Below, piece after piece: positions 56,046-64,000 of a stretch of DNA of 64,000 nt. This DNA comes from Sphingopyxis sp. TUF1. Lineage in GTDB: Bacteria > Pseudomonadota > Alphaproteobacteria > Sphingomonadales > Sphingomonadaceae. Made by a program: the position numbers and the translations under genes. Position 1 is the stretch's first letter, and each line of letters starts with the position of its first letter. Under the pieces are notes generated by a model. It ran no database searches and was not told where the DNA came from. It saw only the letters and a program-made list of their open reading frames with translations. The stretch covers positions 2,798,001 to 2,862,000 of the forward strand of contig NZ_CP144683.1 of the NCBI RefSeq assembly GCF_036687315.1. The letters are read 5' to 3'.

Positions 56046-56083
56046 TTCGGTTCAGGTCCGGCGGGGCTTCCCGCCGTGCTGCA

Positions 56084-56119
56084 AAAAAGGGGCGGTGCCG
56101 CAAGGCACCGCCCCTTTTT
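56084..56119 (+). terminator. Rho-independent terminator of rplJ-rplL
   Basis: A perfect 16-bp stem, AAAAAGGGGCGGTGCC with GGCACCGCCCCTTTTT, closes a short GCAA loop and ends in a T-run. It lies 38 bp after the rplL stop and separates the operon from the convergent gene downstream. Confidence 0.95.
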
Positions 56120-56140
56120 GTTGGATCAGCGTCTCGCCGT

Positions 56141-57130
56141 TTACGGGCGCGAGAGGCCGGGGCGAAGCCCGCGATAGCCGCGCGCCGGTTCGGGGCGGCG
56201 TACCTCCTGCTGCTGCGCCGCGGCAGGGGCTTCACGCTGCGCGATTTCCCAAGCGCTGACGGGCCTCCGCGTCATATCCTTCTGTGCGCCCAGCGTCGCG
56301 GCGTAGGCGAGTCGTTCCTGGCGGTCGAAGAAGCGCGCGCGCTTCAGACGCTTTGACAGGGTCAGGAAAGGATTGTCGGGCGTCGGTCCGGCCATCGCCA
56401 TCGCTTCGTGACGACCCATGCTGCCGCTTGGCGCGGCGGCGAAGGCCGGGGTCGAGCGAACAGGCGCGGCGGTATAGGCTGGGGTGACCCACGGCTGGTC
56501 GGGCGTCCGACCGGCGGGCATCGTCGATGCAAGCGGCGCAGCGGTTTCGACGGCATCAGGTTCGACGCGGCGACGGCGCGCAAACATCAGCCCAGCACCA
56601 CCGAGAGCGATCAGCGCGGCAGCGCCGCCGACGAGCTCCCACGGAAATTCGGCAGGCGCGGTGGGCTGCGCTTCGGCGGTCACAGGTTCAGCCGGCGCCG
56701 CGATGGGCCGGTCAGAAACTGGCGCCGCGACAGCTTCGCCGAGCGGCTCGCTGGGCGCTGGTTCGGCGCCCGACGTTGCGGCGGCGGGGGCGGCGGTCGA
56801 TGCGACCGGCGCTTGTCGCGCGCTACGCTCGGCGCGGGCGGGCACCGCGGGTTCGGCTTCGGCCGGAGCGGGCTCGGCAGGCGCAATGTCTAGCGGAACG
56901 CGGATCACCGGCTGCGACTGGGCAGGTTGCGTCGATTGCACGACGGGGGGAGCGATCGTCGCGGGACCGGTCTCGGGTGCCGTCGGCGTAGTTTTCGGCG
57001 CCGGGGTGGCAACCGGAGGCGTCATTGGGATCGTCGGCGCTTCCTGCGCAAACGCAGCCGGGGTGGACAGAACCAGGAACGCGGCAATCGCGCTCGTGGC
57101 GGGGCGGGAGAGGGCGATATTTTTCGTCAT
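56141..57130 (-). CDS. Pro/Ala-rich single-pass membrane protein
   Basis: A 329-residue protein I do not recognise. A signal peptide (SAIAAFLVLSTPAAFA) leads into about 170 residues of Pro/Ala/Thr/Glu-rich linker with no predicted fold. One membrane helix follows (FPWELVGGAAALIALGGAGLMFA) and then a basic stop-transfer RRRR. The cytoplasmic C-terminus (about 205-329) is also Ala/Pro-rich with a helical patch (NPFLTLSKRLKRARFFDRQERLAYAATLGAQ). The layout suggests a protein spanning the periplasm. The ATG at 57130 gives the signal peptide; the longer frame is Arg-rich and unlikely. Confidence 0.75.
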   Translation of the reverse strand: MTKNIALSRPATSAIAAFLVLSTPAAFAQEAPTIPMTPPVATPAPKTTPTAPETGPATIAPPVVQSTQPAQSQPVIRVPLDIAPAEPAPAEAEPAVPARAERSARQAPVASTAAPAAATSGAEPAPSEPLGEAVAAPVSDRPIAAPAEPVTAEAQPTAPAEFPWELVGGAAALIALGGAGLMFARRRRVEPDAVETAAPLASTMPAGRTPDQPWVTPAYTAAPVRSTPAFAAAPSGSMGRHEAMAMAGPTPDNPFLTLSKRLKRARFFDRQERLAYAATLGAQKDMTRRPVSAWEIAQREAPAAAQQQEVRRPEPARGYRGLRPGLSRP

Positions 57131-57306
57131 AGTGACAACGGAACGAGCGCGGCGCGAATAACGCTGCGCAAAGCGGCGATTTTCCACGACGAGTCGTGGC
57201 GACGTAACGGCGGGGTGACTTTTTGTCGCGGGTTTCGCAGTGGTTATCCGCCGAACGAGACGAACGTTTTGCGATCCATAGTAGCCCTTGCAGCGCCCCG
57301 CAAAGA

Positions 57307-58749
57307 TCAATCCGCGACCCAGTTCCCGTGGAAACCCGGCGGAACGCGGTGCGGCAGATGGACGACGGCTTGCGGCGATCCGGTGAAATCGTCGGCGTTG
57401 AGGATGACGAGGTCAGTGGTTTCGTGGTTCATGTCGACGACCAGACCGATCAGCCATCCGTCATCCTCTGGTCCCGCCACGCTGCGCGGGACAAATACGA
57501 ACTCGCCGGGATGACGGCCGGGACCAAAGTCGTGGATGGCCGTTGTCCCCAGTTCGAGGTCGTGGCGGAATAGCCGCGTTTCGGCGAGCGCCCATTCGAC
57601 CGATTGGCCGTCGGGGATCGCGACACTGTAGATATAGCGGTAGGGCCGCGTCGTCAGCCGTTCGTCATAGCGCGGAAACTCCTGCGCATGATCGTGGATG
57701 ACAGTGCGCGTCGTCGTGCGCGCCGCGGGATCGATCGTCCAGCGTTCCATGCGCGACTTTTCGCTGTCGGGGCCGCGTTTCGAGGTCGCGAACATCGTTT
57801 CGTGCGCGACGACATCGACGACCACTTCGCCTTCGGCGGTTTCAAAGGCGTTGGCGGGGTGAAAGACATAGCAGGGATCGACCGGCGCCCAGACGACGTC
57901 TTCGCCGCGGCCCTTGCGGGGGAGCAGGCCGACGCGCGCCGGGTGGTTTTCGTTCCATGCATAGGGGAAAGGGTAGCCGGCAAGGAGCATCCTCATCGAA
58001 AAGGTGACGGGCAGGTCGAAGACGAGCACGTAATTTTCGGTGATCGCACAGTCGTGGATCGAGGGACCGTCGCAGACCGCAATGGCCTCTTCGCGCACCA
58101 CATGCGCGTGGGCGTCGAGGACGACGTGCCAGACTTTGTTCGGCTCGTCGCCGCGATAGGTGATTGCGTGGGTTTCGCCGGTAAAGGGATCGGCGTGGGG
58201 GTGCGCGGTGAAGGCGCCCGCGAGCGTGCCGTCGAAGGGATTATGCGCGATGGTGCCCAGCTCATAATCGAGCTCGACCGGCTTGCCGCCAGCCTCGACG
58301 ATCGCGAAGGTGCGTCCCGCCATTCCGACGACGTTGGTGTTCGGCGCGTCGTTACGGTCGGCACGTGGGCCGGGCGGCACCTCTTCGTCGAGCGCGGCGC
58401 ACGCCTCCGCGCCGCGGACCCAGCGGTTGCGGTACCATTCGGCGCGGCCGCCTTCGATGCGGATGCCGTGAACCATGCCGACGCCGGTGAACCAATGATA
58501 GCTGGCGGGGTCGGGCGCGGCCGCGGGATTGGGGCCATTGCGCAGATAGCGGCCGCGGAGGGCCGCGGGTATTTTGCCGTCGACGCGCAGCGTCTCGATC
58601 GTCAGTTCCTCGGTCATCGGCTTGTGGATGCCGGTGAGGAAGGGGTGGGCGTCGGTGGGGCGGGGGAGGCGGCGGCGGTTGAATTCGGCGACCTTGCCGA
58701 TGGTTTTGACGACGGCGCCGCGGATCAGGGTTTCGACATTGCTTGCCAT
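57307..58749 (-). CDS. Carotenoid oxygenase family protein
   Basis: A 480-residue seven-bladed propeller dioxygenase that cleaves double bonds in carotenoids, apocarotenoids or stilbenes. The N-terminus includes LRGRYLRNGPNP and WFTGVGMVHGI. Iron-binding histidines lie in AHPHADP, IHDCAIT and later blocks, for example VAHETMF. The product and substrate are not determined by sequence. Many sphingomonads make the carotenoids nostoxanthin or zeaxanthin. An AAGGAGG site precedes the ATG. It is divergent from a TetR gene, which may regulate it. Confidence 0.93.
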   Translation of the reverse strand: MASNVETLIRGAVVKTIGKVAEFNRRRLPRPTDAHPFLTGIHKPMTEELTIETLRVDGKIPAALRGRYLRNGPNPAAAPDPASYHWFTGVGMVHGIRIEGGRAEWYRNRWVRGAEACAALDEEVPPGPRADRNDAPNTNVVGMAGRTFAIVEAGGKPVELDYELGTIAHNPFDGTLAGAFTAHPHADPFTGETHAITYRGDEPNKVWHVVLDAHAHVVREEAIAVCDGPSIHDCAITENYVLVFDLPVTFSMRMLLAGYPFPYAWNENHPARVGLLPRKGRGEDVVWAPVDPCYVFHPANAFETAEGEVVVDVVAHETMFATSKRGPDSEKSRMERWTIDPAARTTTRTVIHDHAQEFPRYDERLTTRPYRYIYSVAIPDGQSVEWALAETRLFRHDLELGTTAIHDFGPGRHPGEFVFVPRSVAGPEDDGWLIGLVVDMNHETTDLVILNADDFTGSPQAVVHLPHRVPPGFHGNWVAD

Positions 58750-58814
58750 GGAGGTCCTCCTTACGGATGTTGGCGAAAGTGCCGCGTGGCGTGGGGTTGT
58801 GCGGACGACTCGAA

Positions 58815-58833
58815 ATGTTTACATCGGCAACAT
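58815..58833. promoter_or_regulatory. Candidate TetR operator
   Basis: ATGTT-N9-AACAT (58815-58833) forms a dyad immediately before the TetR start, in the 84-bp region shared with the carotenoid oxygenase gene. TetR regulators often repress both themselves and the divergent gene from such a site. It rests on visual symmetry only. Confidence 0.4.
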
Positions 58834-59460
58834 ATGCACAGCAAAGATAACAGCGTCAACATAAAAGCGCGTAAGCCCAAGACGGCGAGCGCCTATCACC
58901 ATGGCGACCTGCGCGCGGCGGTGATCGCGGCGGGGCTGAAGCGATTGGCCGAAGGCGATGGCGGCGAGCTGGGCCTGCGCGCGCTGGCACGCGACGTCGG
59001 CGTCAGCGCGACCGCGCTGTACCGGCATTTCCCCGACAAGGAGGCGCTGCTCGACGCGCTCGCCGACGAAGGACTGCGGCGGCTGGGCGCGCTTCAGGCG
59101 CAGGCGTGGCTGAAAGCGGGGGGCGGGGTCGCCGGCTTCAAGGCGACCGGCATCGCCTATGTCCGCTTCGCGCACGACGAGCCGGCGCTGTTCCGCCTGA
59201 GCTTCACGCGGCAGATGATCGAGCGCAATATGGGCGGCGACGGCGGCGAAGTTGCCTATAACCTGCTGCGCGCCGGGGTCGGCGAAGCGCTGCCCGGCGG
59301 CGGGGATCCCGACACCGCGGCGCTGCATGCCTGGGCGCTGGTGCATGGGCTGGCGATGCTGATCCTCGACCGCCGCATCGAATGGGACGAGGCCAAGGTC
59401 GCCGAAGTTGTCGGACTGACATTTGGCGGCGTAGGACAGGACAAGCCCGCGCGAGAATAA
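58834..59460 (+). CDS. TetR-family transcriptional regulator
   Basis: A 208-residue regulator. The HTH domain is LGLRALARDVGVSATALYRHFPDKEALLDALADEGLRRL (about 45-85). The C-terminal ligand domain (GIAYVRFAHDEPALFRLSFTRQMIE) resembles the WHG-type TetR C-terminus. The ligand is unknown; an apocarotenoid or other product of the divergent gene is a possibility. The ATG at 58834 follows the dyad directly, leaving no room for a good ribosome-binding site, so leaderless or weak translation is likely. Confidence 0.88.
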   Translation: MHSKDNSVNIKARKPKTASAYHHGDLRAAVIAAGLKRLAEGDGGELGLRALARDVGVSATALYRHFPDKEALLDALADEGLRRLGALQAQAWLKAGGGVAGFKATGIAYVRFAHDEPALFRLSFTRQMIERNMGGDGGEVAYNLLRAGVGEALPGGGDPDTAALHAWALVHGLAMLILDRRIEWDEAKVAEVVGLTFGGVGQDKPARE

Positions 59461-59498
59461 TTAGCGGTTTATTTTCCTATTTTCAGCTAACTGGCCTG

Positions 59499-61283
59499 AT
59501 GACCCGGTCGCTGCCCAAAAGAGTCGAAGCGGTCTTCTGGTTGCTGCTCACCGCCACGGGATATTTCCTGCTGGCGAGCCTGTCGCTTTATGCCACCAAG
59601 GGGGCCGACAATATTGCCGCGGTGTGGCCGGCGAGCGGATACTTCCTTGCCCTGTTGCTCCTGATGCCCCGCCGCGCGCGCCCCGCGGCATTCGGCGGCA
59701 TGGCGATCGCCAGCGTGGCCGCGAATATATGGACCGGTACTCCGTTCTGGTCGAGCATGGCTTTCACCGTGTCGAACGGTGTCGAGGCGCTGACCGCACT
59801 GTGGCTGATCCGCCGCCGCGAGCCCGGCGAGCTGTCGTTCATGGATCCACGCGCGGTCGTAGGTTTTTGCATCGCCGCGGTTGTCGCCAGCGTTGCGAGC
59901 GCCGGGCTGGCGACGCTGCTCGCGGGCCAGGCCCCCGACTTTTTCCTGTCGTGGCTGACGACCGTTCTGCTGGGCATGTTGATCGTCACGCCGCCGATCG
60001 TGATGCTGGCGCGGATGATGGATTTGAAGGCATTCGAAAAGGTGCCGCGCGCGATGATGACCGAGGCGACGGCGATCCTGGTCATGACCGGCATCGTCAC
60101 GATCGTCACCTTTTCGCAGTCGCACTTTCCGATGACCTTTCTGCCGTGCATCGCGGTTGTGGCGGCGGCCCACCGGTTGGGCCCATTTGGCGCCGCGGCG
60201 GGGATGCTGATCGTCACGATCATCGCGTCGATGCTGTCGGGTCAGGGTTACGGGCCGATGATGGCGATCGAAGGCGACCCCAAAATCAAGGTCCTCTTCC
60301 TGCAATTCTACCTGCTGTCGCTGCTGCTCACCACGCTGCCGCTTGCCGCGCTGCTGATCGTGCGGCAACGGCTGGCAAAGCGGCTCGAGCAAAGCAATCG
60401 CTGGCTTCTTCAGGCCGAGGCGGCGGCGCTGGTCGGCCATTGGCGCGTCGATCTGGTCGGCTGGACCATCTATTGGTCGGATCAGACCTATCGCATCCAC
60501 GGGATCGAGCCCGGTACGCCGGTCGATGTCGAATATAGCGTTCAGCAATATCTTGACGAAGACCGGGCGGCGGTGAGCCGGGTGCTTGAAGAAGCGGTGC
60601 GGACAGGCGAGCCGTTCGAATTCCAGGGCCGGATCGTCCGCGCCGACGGGCAGGTCCGGCACGTGAAGTCGCACGGATCGATCGAAAGGGGCCGCGGCGG
60701 CCGGGCGATCGCGATTTTCGGGACCGCCCAGGACGTAACCGAAACGGTCGAAAATGCGCGGATATTGGAGGCGGCGCGCAATGCCGCCGAGCGCGTTGCG
60801 AATACCGATATTATGACCGGTCTGCCAAACCGCCGGCATACGCTGGCATTCCTCGAACGCGCGATGGCGGGCGCGCGCGAGCATGGTGCGCCGCTGGCCG
60901 TGGCGATTTTCGATATCGATCATTTCAAGCGGATCAACGATGCGCACGGCCACGCGATCGGCGACCGGGTGATTCAGCGCGTCGCGCAGCGCGCAAAATC
61001 GGCGCTGCGCGACGAGGATATGCTGGGCCGGATCGGCGGCGAGGAATTCGTCTGCATTCTCCAGCGATCGAGCGCGCAGGCGGCCGAGATGGTCGCCGAG
61101 CGCGTTCGCAAGGCCGTCGAGGTGGGCACTGCGGCCGATGACGCCCTGCCGCGCGCAACGGTCAGCATCGGCCTTGCCGTTTATGACGGCGAACCCGATG
61201 TCGAGGAATTGCTGCACCGCGCCGACCAAGCGCTCTATGCCGCCAAGCGCGAAGGCCGCAACCGGATGCGCAGCGCCGCCTGA
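59499..61283 (+). CDS. MASE1-PAS-GGDEF diguanylate cyclase
   Basis: A 594-residue inner-membrane enzyme that makes cyclic di-GMP. A MASE1 sensor domain with about eight hydrophobic segments (10-305, AAVWPASGYFLALLLLMPRR is typical) precedes a PAS domain (about 325-430, WSDQTYRIHGIEPG, GRIVRADGQVRHVKSHG). The GGDEF domain has DIMTGLPNRRH, FDIDHFKRINDAHGHAIGD and the active-site GGEEF starting at residue 513. An RDED inhibition site lies at 504-507, so product inhibition is expected. It is upstream of the redox kinase pair. Confidence 0.94.
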   Translation: MTRSLPKRVEAVFWLLLTATGYFLLASLSLYATKGADNIAAVWPASGYFLALLLLMPRRARPAAFGGMAIASVAANIWTGTPFWSSMAFTVSNGVEALTALWLIRRREPGELSFMDPRAVVGFCIAAVVASVASAGLATLLAGQAPDFFLSWLTTVLLGMLIVTPPIVMLARMMDLKAFEKVPRAMMTEATAILVMTGIVTIVTFSQSHFPMTFLPCIAVVAAAHRLGPFGAAAGMLIVTIIASMLSGQGYGPMMAIEGDPKIKVLFLQFYLLSLLLTTLPLAALLIVRQRLAKRLEQSNRWLLQAEAAALVGHWRVDLVGWTIYWSDQTYRIHGIEPGTPVDVEYSVQQYLDEDRAAVSRVLEEAVRTGEPFEFQGRIVRADGQVRHVKSHGSIERGRGGRAIAIFGTAQDVTETVENARILEAARNAAERVANTDIMTGLPNRRHTLAFLERAMAGAREHGAPLAVAIFDIDHFKRINDAHGHAIGDRVIQRVAQRAKSALRDEDMLGRIGGEEFVCILQRSSAQAAEMVAERVRKAVEVGTAADDALPRATVSIGLAVYDGEPDVEELLHRADQALYAAKREGRNRMRSAA

Positions 61284-61380
61284 CGGCTAACGCGCCGCCC
61301 GCGGTCGGTCGCCATGCCGTCGGCAGCATGGTGTTCGACCTGTATCTCTTTTTTACCGCGCGGTTTTGGCATAGTCGCAA

Positions 61381-62691
61381 ATGATGACCGCGATTTCGAT
61401 CCTGCCGCCCGCGCCCAGCACCGCACCCGCCGGCCGCCGCAACATGGCGCTGCTGATCCAGCTGCGCTGGCTCGCGGTGGGCGGACAGCTCGCGACGATC
61501 GGCATTGTCAGCGGGCCGATGGGTATTTCGCTGGAGCACGCGCCCTTGCTCGGTGCGATCCTTGTGCTCGTCGCGATCAATCTCGCGAGCACCGCGCTGC
61601 TCCGCCGCGGCCGCGCGGTGACCAATGCCGAGCTGACCGCGGCGCTGCTTTTCGATGTCGCCGCGCTCGGGTGGCAACTGCACCACAGCGGCGGACTCGC
61701 CAATCCCTTCGCATCGCTGTTCCTGCTGCAGGTGGTGATCGGCGCAATCCTGCTCACCCCGCGCTCGTCATGGGCGATCGTCGCTGCGGCGCTGGTGGCG
61801 CTCGCGGCGCTTCGCATCGACCCGACACCGCTCGTGCTGCCGCCCGCCTATGCCGCCGATCCGATGGGGATGTATCTCAAGGGAAGCCTTGTCTGCTTCC
61901 TGCTGATCGCGGTGCTGCTCGTCGCCTTCGTCACGCGGATCAGCCGCAACCTTCGCGACAGCGACGCGGCGCTTGCCGCAAGCCGCCAGCGCGCGGCGGA
62001 GGAGGATCATATCGTGCGAATGGGGCTGCTCGCATCGGGCGCGGCGCACGAGCTGGGCACGCCTTTGTCGACACTGTCGGTGCTGATCGGCGACTGGAAG
62101 GCGGCGGCGCGGCTGAAGGACGACCGCGAGCTGCAAGAGGACCTGGCCGACATGGACGCGGCGGTGCAGCGGTGCAAGGCGATCGTCAGCGGCATTTTGA
62201 TGTCGGCGGGAGAGGCGCGCGGCGAGGCGCCGCAGCTTACCACGATCCGCGCGATGCTCGGCGAGATCGTCGCCTATGCGCGGGCGGCGCGGCGTCCTGA
62301 AACGCTGGAATTCCACGACCGTTTCGGCGCCGATGTCGCCGTCGTGTCGGACCCCGCGCTGCGGCAGGTGATCGGCAATGTGCTCGACAATGCCGCCGAC
62401 GTGTCGCCGGGCTGGACCAGCGTCACTGCGTCGCGCGACGGCGAGATGCTGGTGATCGAGATCGCCGACCGCGGCCCCGGTTTCAGCGACGAGATGCTCG
62501 AAGGGTTCGGCCAGCCCTATCGATCGACCAAGGGGCGCCCCGGCGGCGGGCTGGGGCTGTTCCTGCTCGTCAATGTGCTGCGCAAGCTTGGTGGCGGGGC
62601 GGCAGTGGCGAACCGCGACGAGGGCGGGGCGCTGGTGCGCCTGTGGCTGCCGATCGCCGCGCTCGCGCGGCCGGGTGGAGAAAAGGCATGA
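61381..62691 (+). CDS. regB: RegB/PrrB-type redox sensor histidine kinase
   Basis: A 436-residue membrane kinase. Six hydrophobic segments carry the RegB quinone-binding heptapeptide GGLANPF (residues 104-110). The H-box GLLASGAAHELGTPLSTLSVL has phosphoacceptor His223. A cysteine at 265 (QRCKAIV) occupies the position of the redox-active cysteine of Rhodobacter RegB. The ATPase region has NVLDNAADVS, DRGPGF and GGGLGLFL. RegB turns down its kinase activity under oxidising conditions. Its stop overlaps the response-regulator start by 3 bp. Confidence 0.92.
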   Translation: MMTAISILPPAPSTAPAGRRNMALLIQLRWLAVGGQLATIGIVSGPMGISLEHAPLLGAILVLVAINLASTALLRRGRAVTNAELTAALLFDVAALGWQLHHSGGLANPFASLFLLQVVIGAILLTPRSSWAIVAAALVALAALRIDPTPLVLPPAYAADPMGMYLKGSLVCFLLIAVLLVAFVTRISRNLRDSDAALAASRQRAAEEDHIVRMGLLASGAAHELGTPLSTLSVLIGDWKAAARLKDDRELQEDLADMDAAVQRCKAIVSGILMSAGEARGEAPQLTTIRAMLGEIVAYARAARRPETLEFHDRFGADVAVVSDPALRQVIGNVLDNAADVSPGWTSVTASRDGEMLVIEIADRGPGFSDEMLEGFGQPYRSTKGRPGGGLGLFLLVNVLRKLGGGAAVANRDEGGALVRLWLPIAALARPGGEKA

Positions 62692-63221
62692 ACGCGACGC
62701 GCCAATTGCTGATCGTCGAGGATGACGAGGCGTTCGCACGGACGCTGAAGCGCTCGTTCGAACGGCGCGGCTATGACGTGTTCGTCGCCGACAGCCCCGA
62801 GGCGATGGAGGCGGTGCTGAAAACGGCGCGGCCGGGCTATGCGGTCGTCGACCTGAAGCTCGGCAACGCGTCGGGGCTGGCCTGTGTGCAGGCGCTGCGC
62901 GCCGCCGACCCGGTGATGCGGATCGTCGTGCTGACGGGATTCGCCAGCATCGCGACCGCGGTCGAGGCGATCAAGCTCGGCGCCTCCTATTATCTCGCCA
63001 AGCCGTCGAACACCGACGACATCGAGGCGGCGTTCGAGCGCGCCGAGGGCAATCCCGACGCCTCGCTCGACGCGCGCCCTTCGTCGATCAAGACCGTCGA
63101 GTGGGAGCATATCCACCAGACGCTCGTCGAAACGGGCTTCAACATCTCCGAAACCGCGCGGCGGCTGGGGATGCACCGGCGGACCCTGGCGCGGAAATTG
63201 GAGAAGCGGCAGGTTCGCTGA
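62688..63221 (+). CDS. regA: RegA/PrrA-type response regulator
   Basis: A 177-residue regulator. The receiver domain has VEDDEAFARTLKRSF and phosphoacceptor Asp55 (YAVVDLKLGNASG). A short Pro-poor linker leads to a Fis-type HTH (WEHIHQTLVETGFNISETARRLGMHRRTLARKLEKR), which matches the highly conserved RegA DNA-binding helix. RegA controls photosynthesis, respiration and carbon or nitrogen genes in other alphaproteobacteria. ATGA overlap with the kinase gene shows co-translation. Confidence 0.93.
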   Translation: MNATRQLLIVEDDEAFARTLKRSFERRGYDVFVADSPEAMEAVLKTARPGYAVVDLKLGNASGLACVQALRAADPVMRIVVLTGFASIATAVEAIKLGASYYLAKPSNTDDIEAAFERAEGNPDASLDARPSSIKTVEWEHIHQTLVETGFNISETARRLGMHRRTLARKLEKRQVR

Positions 63222-63468
63222 AGGGGCGCGGGTCGGGACCCGCCTTCACTCTTGAAATCATCATCCCCGCAAAGCCGAAGACGTCAAAAGTGGCGGCCGC
63301 AGAACCGGCATCCGCGAGTTCAGGGGGAATCGCACCGAGCAACGTTGTGTCACGAAGATCCATCCCGATTAGCCAACGGCCGTCGAGCGGCCAGAAACTG
63401 TGCAGTCGGTCGAACCAAAAAAATGCCTCGAGCAATTCTGTTCTGCACACGCATCAGCTTTTGAGCAT

Positions 63469-64000
63469 TCAGGGCAACCCAGCGCCCGTCAGCTCCTGGG
63501 ACAGTCTCCACAATCTTTCCGCTTCGCCCGGGTCGGTCGCATAGCGTCGGACACCGACGAACGGTTCCTCCGCCTGCTCAGCGCGGATCGCAACGTCGCA
63601 GTCCTCGCAGTACAGGCCGCCAAGTCCTTCAAGCTGCGGCGATGTCGCGGCCCAGACCTGGGTCGCTGCGCCCTGCTCCGGCGTCTTGAACGTCGGATCG
63701 GCAGGATTGCCGTTCTCGTCAAGCCACCCTTCCGCCTTCATTTCCGCCTCGGTGAGGTGGCGCTGCAGCGGCGTGAATATCTTGCCCGGGTGGAGGGAGA
63801 AAGCGCGGACACCGCGGTCCCGGCCCAAGCGGTCGAGGTGGACGGCGAACAAGGCGTTGGCAGTTTTCGACTGACCATAGGCCAGCCATTTATCGTAACC
63901 GTGGGCAAACTGAACATCGTCCCAGCGAATCGGCGAATTGTGATGACCCGCAGAGGATACCGAAACGATCCGCGCGCCGCCTTCCAGCAGCGGCCATAGC
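63469..64000 (-). CDS. SDR-family oxidoreductase, 5' end beyond the window
   Basis: The C-terminal 177 residues of a short-chain dehydrogenase, with the start outside the window. Visible are SVSSAGHHNSP with the catalytic Ser, and YGQSKTANALFAVHLD with the Tyr-Lys pair (YxxSK). FSLHPGKIFTPLQRHL follows, and the C-terminus contains YCEDCDVA, giving it a retinol-dehydrogenase/light-dependent-reductase-like look. The frame is intact to its stop at 63469. The 247 bp between it and regA have lower GC and no gene that I can support. Confidence 0.85.
   Translation of the reverse strand, partial: LWPLLEGGARIVSVSSAGHHNSPIRWDDVQFAHGYDKWLAYGQSKTANALFAVHLDRLGRDRGVRAFSLHPGKIFTPLQRHLTEAEMKAEGWLDENGNPADPTFKTPEQGAATQVWAATSPQLEGLGGLYCEDCDVAIRAEQAEEPFVGVRRYATDPGEAERLWRLSQELTGAGLP

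Noticed and set aside
59487..61229. A 580-codon minus-strand frame
   Set aside because: It lies opposite the diguanylate cyclase gene, whose domains are unmistakable.
63139..63450. A 103-codon minus-strand frame between regA and the last SDR gene
   Set aside because: It overlaps the regA HTH-coding end; composition is plausible but there is no ribosome-binding site or known domain, so I leave it uncalled.

Overview
The window is a GC-rich, gene-dense stretch of alphaproteobacterial chromosome, most likely from a member of the Sphingomonadaceae (Sphingopyxis- or Sphingomonas-like). The clues are the CckA-ChpT phosphorelay proteins, a RegB/RegA-type redox pair, a GTTC-N7-GTTC SOS box before recA, the rluD-rpoH neighbourhood, and proteins of DUF6456, GTA-type holin and GH108 families. 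The genus is an inference from gene content; no 16S gene is present. Almost everything is chromosomal housekeeping. I see no insertion sequence, integrase, CRISPR array or complete prophage.

Layout. 0.2-5.4 kb: aspS, a Tat-type secreted metallopeptidase overlapping an alpha/beta hydrolase, a PPK2 kinase and a J-domain protein. 5.4-10.6 kb, minus strand: rluD, rpoH, a membrane LytTR regulator, an M23 peptidase and mtgA. 10.8-16.8 kb: a compact signalling operon chpT-cheA-cheW-cheY-cheB-cheR without a chemoreceptor gene. 16.9-20.1 kb: an AmiD-like amidase, the RNase P RNA, a 51-residue membrane protein and a secreted caspase-fold protein with Sel1-like repeats. 20.1-26.9 kb: greB and slt (minus), then dapA, smpB, a DUF2062 protein and an M13 peptidase. 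26.9-31 kb: cckA with an overlapping receiver gene, then recA with its SOS box. 31-37 kb: a frameshifted VOC gene, an arginase-family enzyme, a GST, alaS and an SRPBCC protein. 37-41 kb: repeats, a holin/endolysin pair resembling gene-transfer-agent lysis genes, a quinone oxidoreductase, an SDR, an EF-hand protein and tRNA-Pro(GGG). 41-48 kb: yajC-secD-secF, a glycosyltransferase, an XRE regulator divergent from a DUF6456 gene, and an MDR oxidoreductase. 48-55 kb: two tiny membrane-protein genes (one PspC), recF, a MipA-like porin, obgE, an amino-acid permease, a DUF1275 protein and a zinc-ribbon protein. 55-64 kb: rplJ-rplL with its own terminator, a Pro/Ala-rich membrane protein, a carotenoid oxygenase divergent from a TetR regulator, a MASE1-PAS-GGDEF diguanylate cyclase, a RegB/RegA-like pair and a truncated SDR gene.

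How the parts fit. Three signalling layers lie in this one window: CckA and ChpT (normally feeding CtrA, which controls cell cycle, motility and, in Rhodobacter, gene-transfer-agent release), a chemotaxis core, and a redox-sensing kinase pair beside a diguanylate cyclase. The GTA-like endolysin and holin at 37.5-38.6 kb are plausible outputs of the CckA-ChpT pathway. Intergenic spaces carry several different long inverted repeats, including one about 160-bp composite palindrome present twice (5.4 and 44.4 kb).

I found no clearly new multi-gene system. The best leads are the chpT-che operon with an unusual CheA, the GTA-like lysis pair, the repeated palindrome, the caspase/Sel1 protein with its small membrane neighbour, and several very small genes that a length cut-off would miss.
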